From Actinomycetota bacterium (GTDB lineage Bacteria > Actinomycetota > Thermoleophilia > Miltoncostaeales > Miltoncostaeaceae): 64,000 bases of DNA. The notes beneath the pieces were generated by a model that worked only from the letters and a program-made list of their open reading frames with translations, was not told the DNA's origin and did no database searches. Numbering within the stretch: the stretch's first letter is position 1; each line of letters starts with the position of its first letter. The position numbers and the translations under genes are program-made. Of this stretch, positions 15,934 through 25,300 are shown in pieces. The stretch lies in NCBI GenBank assembly GCA_020636905.1, contig JACJWX010000025.1, positions 62,001 through 126,000 of the forward strand, written 5' to 3'.

Positions 15934-17768
15934 GCACCCGCGGTCACGGACCGAGCAGCCACCTCGCGGCCCGTCCCGAGGACGACATGGAGCGCATGGA
16001 GCAGCGCCCCACACGCAAGCTGCGCAAGCTCATCCCCATGTTCGCGCCGTACAAGTGGCGGGCGCTGACGACCATCCTGCTGATGCTCGTGGTGACCGCC
16101 ACGGGCCTCGCGGGCCCGGCACTGGCGCAGGTGGCGATCGATCACGGCATCGGCGACAGCAATTCGGGCGTGCTGGTGCTGACCGTCGTGCTGTTCGTGG
16201 CCGCGGGCCTGATCGGGGTGGTCGCAGGCTACTGGCAGACCTACCTCTCGGCCTGGGTGGGCGAACGGGTGCTGCTCGACCTCCGGACGCGGGTCTTCAA
16301 CCACATGATGCGGCTGGAGCTCGGCTACCACGAACGCGTTCCCACCGGACGCAGCGTGAGCCGCCTCACCAGCGACATCGAGGCGCTCGAGGGCCTGGTC
16401 AGCGACGGGTTCACCTCGCTGGTGGTCAACGGGCTCACCTTCGTCGGCGTGGTGGTCATCCTGTTCGCCTACGACTGGCAGCTCGCGCTGCTCGCCTTCA
16501 CGGTCTTCCCGCTGCTGGCCGCCGGCACCGCGGTCTTCCGGGTGACCTCGGCGCGCGCCTACCGGCGGACGCGAGAGCGGGTGGCCGAGGTGCTGTCGGT
16601 ACTCCAGGAGACCCTCTCCGGCATGCGGGTGGTGCAGGGCTTCGGCCGGCAGGATCACGCCCGCTCGACCTTCCGCGAGGCCAACGACGCCTACCGCGAG
16701 GCGAACATGGCGACCATCCGCCTGTCGGGGGTCTACTTCCCGGGGATCGAACTGCTGTCGGGCGTCGGGCTGGCGGTCATCCTCTGGTTCGGGTCGAATC
16801 GAGTCCTCGACGGCGACCTGTCGATCGGCGTGATGGTCGCGTTCATCGGCTACATGTCGAGCTTCTTCGACCCCATCCAGCAGCTCTCGCAGCTCTACTC
16901 CACCTTCCAGTCGGCCATGGCGGCCCTCGAGAAGATCCTCGGGGTGCTGGAGACCGAACCCGAGCTCGCAGACACGCCCGACGCGGTCGCCCTTCCGTCC
17001 ATCCGCGGCGACGTCGACCTGGAGGGGGTGTCATTCGGCTACCGCCCGGACCGGCCGGTGCTGCACGACCTCTCGCTGACCATCCCGGCCGGGACCACCG
17101 CCGCGCTGGTGGGATCCACGGGCGCCGGCAAGTCGACCCTCGCCAAGCTCATCGCCCGCTTTTACGACCCTCAGGGCGGCGTCGTCCGCATCGACGGCAC
17201 GGACCTGCGCGCGGTGACCCAGGCGTCGCTGCGCTCCCAGCTCGCCATCGTGCCGCAGGAGGGTCACCTGTTCGCGGGCACCCTGCGCGAGAACCTCGCG
17301 TTCGGCGCGCCGCACGCGACCGACGAGGAGCTGCTGTCCGCCCTCCGGGCCGTCGGCGGCGACGACATGCTCGACGCGCTCCCGGACGGCCTGGACTCGA
17401 CCGTGAACGAACGCGGCGGGGGGCTCTCGGCCGGCCAGCGCCAGCTCGTGTCGTTCGCCCGGGCCCTGGCCGCCCAACCGCGCCTGCTCATCCTCGACGA
17501 GGCGACGTCCTCGGTCGACGTTCAAACCGAGGCCCGGATCGAGCACGCCATGCAGGCCATCCTGCCCGGGCGCACGGCGGTACTGATCGCCCATCGCCTG
17601 TCCACCATCCGGCGGGCCGACATGATCGTGGTCCTCGACCACGGACGCATCCTCGAACGCGGCTCGCACGACGAGCTCATGGCAGTCGGCGGCCGCTACG
17701 CCTCGCTGTACGGTGACTGGGAGGCAGCCACGGCCGCGGCTGCCGGGCGCGCCGCGCCGCACGCCTGA
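15930..17768 (+). CDS. ABC exporter half-transporter, second subunit
   Basis: 612 residues with a longer charged N-terminus (~40 residues), a six-helix membrane domain and a C-terminal ATPase. The motifs are GSTGAGKST (Walker A), LSAGQ (a slightly variant signature), LLILDEATSSVD (Walker B with catalytic Glu) and AHRLST. Both ATP sites of the predicted heterodimer therefore look competent; there is no degenerate site as in TM287/288-type pairs. Translation is coupled to the first subunit by a 4-nt overlap. The tail is Ala-rich. Confidence 0.95.
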   Translation: MSTRGHGPSSHLAARPEDDMERMEQRPTRKLRKLIPMFAPYKWRALTTILLMLVVTATGLAGPALAQVAIDHGIGDSNSGVLVLTVVLFVAAGLIGVVAGYWQTYLSAWVGERVLLDLRTRVFNHMMRLELGYHERVPTGRSVSRLTSDIEALEGLVSDGFTSLVVNGLTFVGVVVILFAYDWQLALLAFTVFPLLAAGTAVFRVTSARAYRRTRERVAEVLSVLQETLSGMRVVQGFGRQDHARSTFREANDAYREANMATIRLSGVYFPGIELLSGVGLAVILWFGSNRVLDGDLSIGVMVAFIGYMSSFFDPIQQLSQLYSTFQSAMAALEKILGVLETEPELADTPDAVALPSIRGDVDLEGVSFGYRPDRPVLHDLSLTIPAGTTAALVGSTGAGKSTLAKLIARFYDPQGGVVRIDGTDLRAVTQASLRSQLAIVPQEGHLFAGTLRENLAFGAPHATDEELLSALRAVGGDDMLDALPDGLDSTVNERGGGLSAGQRQLVSFARALAAQPRLLILDEATSSVDVQTEARIEHAMQAILPGRTAVLIAHRLSTIRRADMIVVLDHGRILERGSHDELMAVGGRYASLYGDWEAATAAAAGRAAPHA

Positions 17769-17930
17769 CGAGAAATTGCCCATGGCGGTGGACCGGCCGC
17801 GGTGACAGGCTCCCGACGCCGGCTGGCCGACCCCCTCCGCGGGCGGTCGACGGGCCGCCCGCGGCGGCCTTCAACGCGTGATCGGCGCGGCCGACGGCGT
17901 GTGCTACGGTTCCCGAGCCCGTTGGGCCGT

Positions 17931-18001
17931 TGGGGGATCGTCTAGCGGTAGGACGCCGGGTTCTGGCCCCGGTAGCGGGGGTTCGAATCCTCCTCCCCCA
18001 G
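17931..18001 (+). tRNA. tRNA-Gln (anticodon CTG)
   Basis: A 71-nt cloverleaf. The acceptor stem TGGGGGA pairs with TCCCCCA, with U1 typical of tRNA-Gln. The anticodon stem is CCGGG/CCCGG with loop TTCTGGC, giving anticodon CTG. The T-loop is GTTCGAATC and the discriminator is G. CCA is not encoded. Confidence 0.97.
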
Positions 18002-18033
18002 CCTCCAGGATCGGGCATAATGCCCTCGCTCGT

Positions 18034-18106
18034 GGCGCATTCGTCTAGGGGCCTAGGACGCCGCCCTCTCACGGCGGTAACACGGGTTCGAATCCCGTAT
18101 GCGCTA
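18034..18106 (+). tRNA. tRNA-Glu (anticodon CTC)
   Basis: A 73-nt cloverleaf. The acceptor stem GGCGCAT pairs with ATGCGCT (G-U at the first pair). The anticodon stem is CCGCC/GGCGG with loop CTCTCAC, giving anticodon CTC. The T-arm is CGGGTTCGAATCCCG and the discriminator is A; CCA is not encoded. It is 32 nt after tRNA-Gln, so the two are probably co-transcribed. Confidence 0.97.
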
Positions 18107-18128
18107 CCTGAACTGCGAAGACAACGGC

Positions 18129-18166
18129 CCCCGCTCCGGCGGGGTGTCCTGCTCGCGACAGGACCC
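18129..18166 (+). terminator. Two adjacent hairpins after the tRNA pair
   Basis: CCCCGC-TCCG-GCGGGG (18129-18144), then a second stem-loop GTCCTG / CAGGAC (~18146-18165). They lie 20-60 nt after tRNA-Glu and before the GH15 locus. No T-run; terminator by position. Confidence 0.4.
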
Positions 18167-18274
18167 TCGTGAAACGGTCGCGAACGCCCGAAGGGCGGTC
18201 GGCCCGGGGTGACAGGGTCGGCGTCACCGGCAGCAACGGGCACCGCGAAGACGGTTCGTTCCCGCTTCGAGCCG

Positions 18275-18280
18275 TAACAT
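18275..18280 (+). promoter_or_regulatory. -10 box of the GH15 pseudogene
   Basis: TAACAT, 6 nt before the GTG at 18287, with no SD between. The leaderless-promoter layout seen elsewhere in the window is preserved even though the gene is broken. Confidence 0.4.
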
Positions 18281-18286
18281 CGCGCT

Positions 18287-20076
18287 GTGAGACTCATCGA
18301 GGACTACGCCCTCATCGGAGACCTCCACACCGCGGCGCTCATTGGACGAGACGGCTCAATCGACTGGTGCTGCTTCCCGAGGTTCGACTCGGACGCATGC
18401 TTCGCGGCACTGCTGGGCGACCCGGAGAATGGTCGATGGCGACTGGCCCCCGCGGAGCCAGCCGTGCGAAGCACTCGCAGGTATCAGGACGGCACCCTCA
18501 TTCTCTCAGAGTCGGTCGTCAGAGACCGCCTCGGGACGATCCGGACCATCGACTTCATGCCTCCTCGGACCAGGGCGCCGGACATCATCCGGATCGTCGA
18601 GGGCCTCGATGGGGAGGTGGCCATGCGATCCGAGTTGCGGATTCGTTTCGACTACGGGCGCATCGTGCCGTGGGTCCGCCGCCTGGACGGCGCCCGGGTC
18701 GCGATCGCCGGCCCGGACGCACTCTGCTTCCGCGCGCCGGTCGAGGTTCGAGGCGAGGCGATGGCCACCGTCGCCGACTTCGTCGTTCGCGCCGGCGAGC
18801 GTGTTTCCTTCGCCCTGACCTGGTTTCCATCCCACCAGCGACTGCCACCGGGGCCCGCGGACCCGGAAGCCGCGCTCGCGCAGACCGAGTCCTACTGGCT
18901 CGACTGGGGCGCGGCATGCACGCACCACGGCGATCGCCACGAGGCGGTCCGCGAATCACTCCTCATCCTGAAGGCCCTGACCTACGCACCGACCGGTGGC
19001 ATCGTCGCGGCGCCGAGCACGTCACTCCCCGAGGGTGATCGGCGGCCCGCGCAACTGGGACTACCGCTTCTGCTGGCTCCGAGACGCGACGCTCACCCTC
19101 TCTGCGATGCTCGACTGCGGGTACCGTGAGGGAGGCGCGTGCCTGGCGCGGATGGCTGTTACGGGCGGTTGCCGGAGATGCCGCCGACCTCCAGATCATG
19201 TACGGCCTCGCCGGGGAACGGCGACTCGACGAACGGGAGCTGGAATGGCTCACGGGTTTCGAGGATCAAGGCCGGTGCGGGTCGGCAACGCCGCCCATCG
19301 GCAGCTGCAGCTGGACGTCTATGGAGAGGTCATGGACGCCGCCTACCGCGCATCTGTTCACGGGGTCAGGGCTGACGCCGACGAATGGTCGCTCCTCACG
19401 ACCCTGCTCGCGTGGCTCGAGGACGGCTGGAGGCGCCCGACGCGGGGATCTGGGAGGTGCGCGGACCTGAGCGGCACTTCACCCACTCCAAGGTGATGGC
19501 CTGGGTCGCGTTCGACCGAGTCCGCTTCAACGAGGAATTCGGGCTCCGGCGCCGGTCGAGCGGTGGCGCCGGATCCGTGATGAGATCCGTGGCGAGGTGC
19601 TCAGGCGGGTTGGAGTGTCGAGCGTCAGGCCTTCGTCCAGTCGTACGGGTCGACCAGAACTCGACGCGAGCCTGCTGCTCCTTCCGCTGGTGGGGTTCAT
19701 CCCGGCCGACGACCCGAGAATGGTCTCGACGGTCGCCGCCATCCGTCGGGACCTCACCCGCGACGGTCTGGTGTTGAGGTACATGCCGCGAGAGGGTGGG
19801 CCTCTCGACGGCCTGGACGCCGGTGAGGGCGTCTTCCTCCCCTGTTCGTTCTGGCTCGTCTCGGTGCTGGCCATGCAGGGCCGTGGCGACGAGGCCCGCG
19901 AGCTGTTTGAGCGCCTCCTGGACATCCGCAACGATGTCGGGCTCCTCTCCGAGGAGTACGACCCGGTCGGTAACCGCCAGCTCGGCAATGTGCCCCAGGC
20001 CTTCACCCATCTTGCGCTGGTCAACGCCGCCCTGGCGCTCGAAGTCGGATCCGCCGCCTCGAGTCGCCGGGCGTGA
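18287..20076 (+). pseudogene. Broken GH15 glucoamylase/trehalase-like gene
   Basis: The total span, about 597 codons, equals an intact GH15 enzyme, but the reading frame changes about seven times. Frame pieces in order: MRLIEDYALIGD (the GH15 start) to AAPSTSLPE near 19030; IGGPRNWDYRFCWLRDAT to ~19135; WRGWLLRAVAGDAADLQIMY to ~19270; SRPVRVGNAAHRQLQLDVYG to ~19440; a piece with HFTHSKVMAWVAFDR to ~19550; RWRRIRDEIRGEVLRR to ~19615; ERQAFVQSYGST to ~19665; then ELDASLLLLPLVGFIPADD to the end, ending at 20076. The conserved order is complete, so damage is by small indels, not deletion. GH15 enzymes hydrolyse terminal alpha-glucosides or trehalose. Decay or local sequencing indels could both explain it; neighbouring genes are intact, which favours decay. 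Confidence 0.85.
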
Positions 20077-20093
20077 TTCCGGCCTGCGCGGAG

Positions 20094-20108
20094 GGTGTCA
20101 GGGACACC
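20094..20108. terminator. Small hairpin between convergent genes
   Basis: GGTGTC-AGG-GACACC, in the 46-bp gap between the GH15 pseudogene and the minus-strand gene ending at 20123. A possible weak bidirectional terminator. Confidence 0.25.
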
Positions 20109-20122
20109 GCCGCCGGATCGAC

Positions 20123-20752
20123 TCAGGCGGAGCGGCGCGACAGCGCCGCCACCTTCCAGACGAAGTCGATGAGCCCAGCCCGGAAGAACACGCGTGCGTC
20201 GACCAGACCGCCGGGGTGGTCGAAGGCGATGTCGGTGGTCCGGGTGACTGGGGCGCTGATTGGGATCTCGGTGCGCTTCGCGCCGATGTCGATCACCACG
20301 GTTCCCGTGCGGCCGGCGTAGGGATATGCCCGGTAGCTGAGGCTCAGCAGGCGTGGGCCGGCGCCGGACCCCTTGAACGTGAAGTTCACGCCCGGCCAGA
20401 ACTCCGTGGGAAAGCTCGCCGGCAGTCGCCACCACACCTCGTCCACGCCGGGTCCGGTCCCGTACGTACCCTCGAAGGCGTCCAGCCATCCCGCGGGCGT
20501 CGTCTGGAAGGGCCTGCGCGGTGTGAGGCGGTGCGTCCGCCCGGGGGCGGTGACGGCGTCTGTGTGCAGCCCCGCCTCAGCGAGCAGGCGAGTCCGCGAC
20601 GCGTTGGCCGGCGCGCGGCGCAGCGGCGTCGAGGCGATGTGCCCGGCATCAAGGTCCACGACGTCGTGAAGGTACGCGCCCGGCGCATCCGGCGACCGCG
20701 GCGCCGCCGCGCCGGGATCGATGACGTTGCCGCCGGTCCGGTCGCTCTCCAT
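20123..20752 (-). CDS. Hypothetical protein, about 209 residues
   Basis: The start is the ATG at 20752, chosen because AGGAG lies 7 nt upstream; an ATG 15 nt earlier overlaps that SD. There is no signal peptide or TM segment. The N-terminal ~80 residues are polar. The C-terminal part looks like a beta-rich domain (VWWRLPASFPTEFWPGVNF, LLSLSYRAYPYAGRTGTVVI, EIPISAPV), with alternating strands and many aromatics. I do not recognise the family. It lies tail-to-tail with the GH15 pseudogene and head-to-tail behind the Gmad2 lipoprotein, 78 nt apart, which may be co-transcription. Confidence 0.6.
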   Translation of the reverse strand: MESDRTGGNVIDPGAAAPRSPDAPGAYLHDVVDLDAGHIASTPLRRAPANASRTRLLAEAGLHTDAVTAPGRTHRLTPRRPFQTTPAGWLDAFEGTYGTGPGVDEVWWRLPASFPTEFWPGVNFTFKGSGAGPRLLSLSYRAYPYAGRTGTVVIDIGAKRTEIPISAPVTRTTDIAFDHPGGLVDARVFFRAGLIDFVWKVAALSRRSA

Positions 20753-20830
20753 CGTGACGCTCCTCATCTCGGGAACGGGCGGCGCGAGCCTACCCCGAGG
20801 GCCGTTCTCGCACGACCCGGGCCGGTCCGG

Positions 20831-21286
20831 TCAGGGCTGGAGCACGACCGGGATGCGGTTGTCTTTGGGCGGACGCCCTTCGCCGCCGCTCGGGTCGTCC
20901 TCCTGGACCACCAGCACGCCGATCTGCCGGGCGGGCACGGAGTAGGACACCGTGAACGTGAACGGTCCTGCGCCGTCGACGCCGCCGCCCATCGTGGTGC
21001 CCCGGGCGAGGACCGTCCCTTCCGCATCCAGCAGCTGCCACGGCACGTTCGACTCGAAGCTCCGCGAGCACCCGCTCACCGTGAATCCCGGCGACACCCG
21101 GCTGCCCGATGTCGGGGCCGTGACGAACACGAATCCGGCGTCGGTCAGGGCGCCGTCGTCGTTGGCGCACACGTCCACGGTCACGAGCGCGGTGGTGCTC
21201 CCGGTCGAACCCGTGTCGTCCCCGCCGCACCCGGCGAACACGACCAGCCCGCATGCCAGCGCCGCCATCACCAGTCGTCCGCGCAT
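20831..21286 (-). CDS. Lipoprotein with Gmad2-type Ig-like domain
   Basis: 151 residues from the ATG at 21286, with AGGAGG 7 nt upstream. The signal is MRGRLVMAALACGLVVFAGC, a lipobox at A-G-C. The mature part is one Ig-like domain of the Gmad2 type, known from spore-germination and other surface lipoproteins: SGSRVSPGFTVSGCSRSFES, then AEGTVLARGTTMGGG, GPFTFTVSY and the terminal GRPPKDNRIPVVL strand. It probably displays an adhesive or structural domain on the outer face of the membrane. No partner gene is evident. Confidence 0.75.
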   Translation of the reverse strand: MRGRLVMAALACGLVVFAGCGGDDTGSTGSTTALVTVDVCANDDGALTDAGFVFVTAPTSGSRVSPGFTVSGCSRSFESNVPWQLLDAEGTVLARGTTMGGGVDGAGPFTFTVSYSVPARQIGVLVVQEDDPSGGEGRPPKDNRIPVVLQP

Positions 21287-21364
21287 GTCGCTCCTCCTGT
21301 CGCGGCGAGCATATGCCCGCACCGGGTGACGGTCGATCCCCCGCCCCCGGCACCCGCCGCGGGG

Positions 21365-21399
21365 TTGACGCGGCGTCACATTCTCTGACATAGATCAGA
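21365..21399 (+). promoter_or_regulatory. Promoter with inverted repeat before the MarR-GNAT gene
   Basis: TTGACG (21365-21370) stands about 17-20 nt before an AT-rich ACATAGATC stretch. The inverted repeat TCTGA-N6-TCAGA (21384-21399) covers that -10 region and ends 2 nt before the ATG. The position suits autoregulation by the MarR domain of the gene it precedes; that is inference. Confidence 0.38.
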
Positions 21400-21401
21400 C
21401 A

Positions 21402-22295
21402 ATGCAGGAGATGATCACGCAGGTTCGGCGGTTCAACCGCCTGGTCACCCGCCGGGTCGGCGCGCTCGACGAGCGCTACCTCACTCGCGGACGCTCGCTC
21501 GGCGCGGCGCGCATGCTGTGGGAGATCGGGGCTCGTGGTGAGGAGGTACGTCGGCTCCGCGCCCGATTGGGCCTCGACTCGGGCCGGGCGAGCCGCCTGT
21601 TGCGGGGACTGGAAGCCGACGGCCTCGTCGAGCTGCGACCCGCCGACGGCGACGCGAGGGTCAGGGTCGCGCACCTGACGGCGCGCGGCAGGTCGGAACA
21701 CGCCGTGCTCGACCGCCTGAGCGATGACCTCGCCCGCGGTACCCTTGCCCCCCTGTCGGCGCGGCAGCGCCAGCGGCTGGTGACCGCCATGGCCGAAGTG
21801 GAACGCCTGCTCACCGCGAGTGCCGTCACGATCGAGACGACCGATCCGGAACACCCGGACGCGCGGCAGTGCCTGCGCGCATACCTGGACGAATTGAACG
21901 CCCGCTCACCGACCCCGTACGACCCGGCGGCCGGTGTGTCGGCCGAGCCGCACGAGTTCCGCGCACCACTGGGCGCCTTCGTCGTGGCACGACTCGGCGG
22001 CGAGGCGGTCGGCTGCGGCGCGGTCAAGCACCCGCCGCGTCGACCCGCCGAGATCAAGCGGATGTGGGTGTCGGACCGCGCCCGCGGCCTCGGCCTGGGA
22101 CGGCGGTTGCTCGAAACGCTCGAAACCACGGCGATCGCGAGCGGCGCAACGCGTCTTCGGCTGGAGACCAATCGGACCCTGACGGAGGCCATCGGTCGCT
22201 ATCGCTCGACGGGGTACGAGGAGGTGGCGCCGTTCAACCACGAACCCTTCGCCGACCACTGGTTCGAGAAGGTCGTGGACCGATCGACCGCGTGA
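21402..22295 (+). CDS. MarR-type regulator fused to a GNAT acetyltransferase
   Basis: 297 residues. Residues ~1-140 form a MarR winged helix (VRRFNRLVTRRVGALDERYL, recognition region LGLDSGRASRLLRGLEADGL, wing RVRVAHLTARGR). Residues ~145-297 form a GNAT domain with the acetyl-CoA loop RGLGLGRRLLETLE and a downstream TNRTLTEAIGRYRSTGYEEV. Such fusions are known in actinobacteria and other phyla, usually annotated as HTH/GNAT proteins. They are thought to sense or modify a small molecule, though the substrate is unknown. The single gene stands alone with its own promoter and a likely self-operator. Confidence 0.9.
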   Translation: MQEMITQVRRFNRLVTRRVGALDERYLTRGRSLGAARMLWEIGARGEEVRRLRARLGLDSGRASRLLRGLEADGLVELRPADGDARVRVAHLTARGRSEHAVLDRLSDDLARGTLAPLSARQRQRLVTAMAEVERLLTASAVTIETTDPEHPDARQCLRAYLDELNARSPTPYDPAAGVSAEPHEFRAPLGAFVVARLGGEAVGCGAVKHPPRRPAEIKRMWVSDRARGLGLGRRLLETLETTAIASGATRLRLETNRTLTEAIGRYRSTGYEEVAPFNHEPFADHWFEKVVDRSTA

Positions 22296-22312
22296 AGCGC
22301 CGTTCCGAGCAG

Positions 22313-25300
22313 CTACAGCTCGGGCGCTGAGACCACTCCGTCGAGCCCGAGTTCGCGCAGTTCGGTGCTCACCGCGAAATGGTTGCCCTGGGCCAGTTCG
22401 ATCCCCAGCGCGAAGAGGCTTGCCGCGTCCTCCTCGGCCTCGACGCCCTCGGCGATGACGATCGTGCCCAACGACCGGGCGGTCTGCACCAGACGCTTCA
22501 GCCAGGTGACGCGGTGGGGTTCCGCTCCGATTCCGGCGACGTACGACCGGTCGATCTTGATGAACTCGGGTTCGAGCACGATCAGCGTCTCGAGCGAGGT
22601 CCGCCCGAAACCCACATCGTCGATGGCGATCACCCCGCCCGCCTCGCGCAGCTCCCGGACGATGGGCAGCAGGTACGCGGGGTTGCCCAGGATGTACTGC
22701 TCGGACAGTTCCAGACACACGCTGCGGGCGCTGATGGCGTCGAGCAGCTCGTTCAGGCGCGGGCGCGGGAGTCCCAGGAGCGTCGCGGGGAACACGTTGA
22801 TGTGAATGCGGAGCGAATCCGGCAGCTCTGACGCCGCGGCGATGCAGTTCCAGAGACAGCGCTCGTCGAGTGCGGGCAGGGCCCCTTCTTCGAGCGCCGC
22901 CCGGAACAGCGTGTCCGTGGACACCTCGGGAGGACCGGCGTACCGGCTGAGCAGCTCCACGGCGACGGCTCCGCCGTTGGTCGACACGATCGGCTGACCC
23001 ACCACCGAAAGGGCCTGTTCCCCTCGCACCAGCCGCATGACGACCTGCTGGATGCGATCGGCGATGCCCCGTCCGCCATGCTCGGGATGGGTGTACGTCA
23101 CGCGGTTCTTGCCCCGCCGCTTGCTCGAAGACAGCGCGTCGCGGCACCCGACGAGGATGTCCTCCAGCCCGCTGATCCCGGCATCGAGGCTCGCGACGGC
23201 CATGCTCGCGGTCACCTGGAGCGTCGCGTCCCCCGAACGGACGTTGATCGACGCCACGGCCAACCGCACCCGCTCGGCGATCAAGCCGACCTCGACCTGG
23301 TTCGTCTCGGGCAGCAGCACGACGAATTCGTCGCCACCCACACGCGACACGACGTCCGTCGGCCGCACGTGCTCGTGGATGGTGGCGGCGACCTGGGTGA
23401 GGGTCACATCGCCGACCGCGTGACCGTGGTCGTCGTTGACCGACTTGAAGTTGTCGATGTCGAGCATGATCACGCCCGCGGACACGCCGGAGCGGGCGAT
23501 CTGGTCGGTGATCCGCTCGATCGGTTCCTCCAGGCCGCGGCGGTTGAGTACTCCGGTGAGCGGGTCGGTCGTCGCCAGTGTCGCGAGGCGCTGTTCCGCC
23601 CCCTTGAGGACCGACACGTCGAAGGTCTGCACCAGGATGCGGCCGTCCGGCGTCATCCGGCACTGCAGCGTGAACCACCTGCCCGCCGCGCCAGTCATCG
23701 GTTCGTACTCGACCTGTGCGGTGACGACCTCCCCGCGGGCGACCGAGTCGATGGCGTCCCGAATGGCCTGCCCGTACGGATGGAGCTTCAGAAGCTCGAA
23801 GTAGTCGTCGCTGATGTGGTCGATGTCCATCCCGGCCGCGGCTTCGGTGATGACCTCGTGCCACGCGCGATTCGCGAGGTGGATGTGCCCCGTGGCATCG
23901 ATGACGATGACCATCGCCGGGAGTGCATCCAGGACTTCCTGCGCGATGGCCTGGAGTTCGAGGACGGTCTTCAAGTCGACGAAGGTGAGTACGACCCCGG
24001 ACACCTCGTCGCGGCGATCCCGATAGGGCAGCATCCGCAGGAGGATCGGCCCCTGTTCGACGGTGACCTGACGCTCGATCATCTCGCCGTTGCCGAGCAC
24101 CGAGCGCAATTCGTCGATGAACGCGTCCCCGCCCAGTTCGTTGGCGATCTGGCTGATGGGGCGGCCGATGTCGCCCTCGCGGAGCGGGAGCACGCGGGCG
24201 ACCGAGGGCGTGAAGCGGCGGATCGAGAGGTCCCGCCCCAGGAACACCGTCCCGATCCGGGTGGCACGCAGCAGGTTGTCGAGGTCGACCGCCAGCGCCT
24301 CGAGTTCCTCGATCTTCCGCTCGTGCTCGACGTTCACCGAGTGCAGCTCGTCGTTGACGCTGTGGAGTTCCTCGTTGGTGGCCTGCAGCTCCTCGTTGCT
24401 GGCGAGGAGTTCCTCGTTGGTGGCCTGCAGCTCCTCGTTGGACGCGCCGAGCTCCTCGACCAGCAGGCGCTGACTCTCCCGCGAACGCTGCAGCTCCCCC
24501 TGAAGCGCCCCGATGTACTGCTCGACGTCCTCGTCCACGACCGTGCCGTGCTCGACCGCCCCCGGCGGCGACTCCTCCTCGAACGCGACCAGCACCTGAC
24601 CGGGTTCGCCGCGCTCGGCATCGAGCGGCATGATGCGGAGCGACATGGTCAGGTCCCCGTCGGCGCCGGCGCTCTTGACCGACCGGTAGAGGGCCTCGAC
24701 GCCGGAGCGCAGCACGCGCGGGACGCCCGTCGCGAGCACCGCCGACATGGCGCCGGAGGTCAGATGCAGCACATCGGCCGCGGGGCTTCCGCTGGTCACC
24801 CGCAGGAACTTCCCCGCATCGCCGAAGACATGGAGGATCCGCAGGTGCTCGTCGATGAGCAGCGCCGGGGGCGCGTATTGCCCCAGCAACGCGTCGGTGG
24901 CGCCGGACACCACGCCTGACCCGTCGCGCTGAGTGGCCCGCGGCCTGCCGGTGTAGTCCACCCGGGTGCCCGCGTACCCGGACATGAAGGCCGGGATGCC
25001 CGGGTGCTGTCCAACCGCCGAGTACGCCCGCAGCCCGGGTTCCAGGCGGTCGAAGTGGTTGACGAGTCCCCCGACGGACTCGCTGTTCCCCAGCAGCAGG
25101 AAGCGGCCCGGCTTGAGCGCGAAGTGGAATGCGGAGAGGACGCGCTCCTGCTGTGCGGGCCCCAGATAGATGAGGACGTTGCGGCACGAGACCAGGTCGA
25201 GCTTCGTGAAGGGCGGATCCCTGGTGACGTCGTGGTTGATGAACAGCACCATGCGGCGAAGTTCGGGTCCGATGACGACGTTGTCGCCGTCCACCCGCAT

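Noticed and set aside
24330..24520. Repetitive DNA looking like tandem repeats
   Set aside because: It encodes the SNEELQATNEEL coiled coil of the CheB-CheR protein, a known protein-level repeat, not a DNA repeat element.
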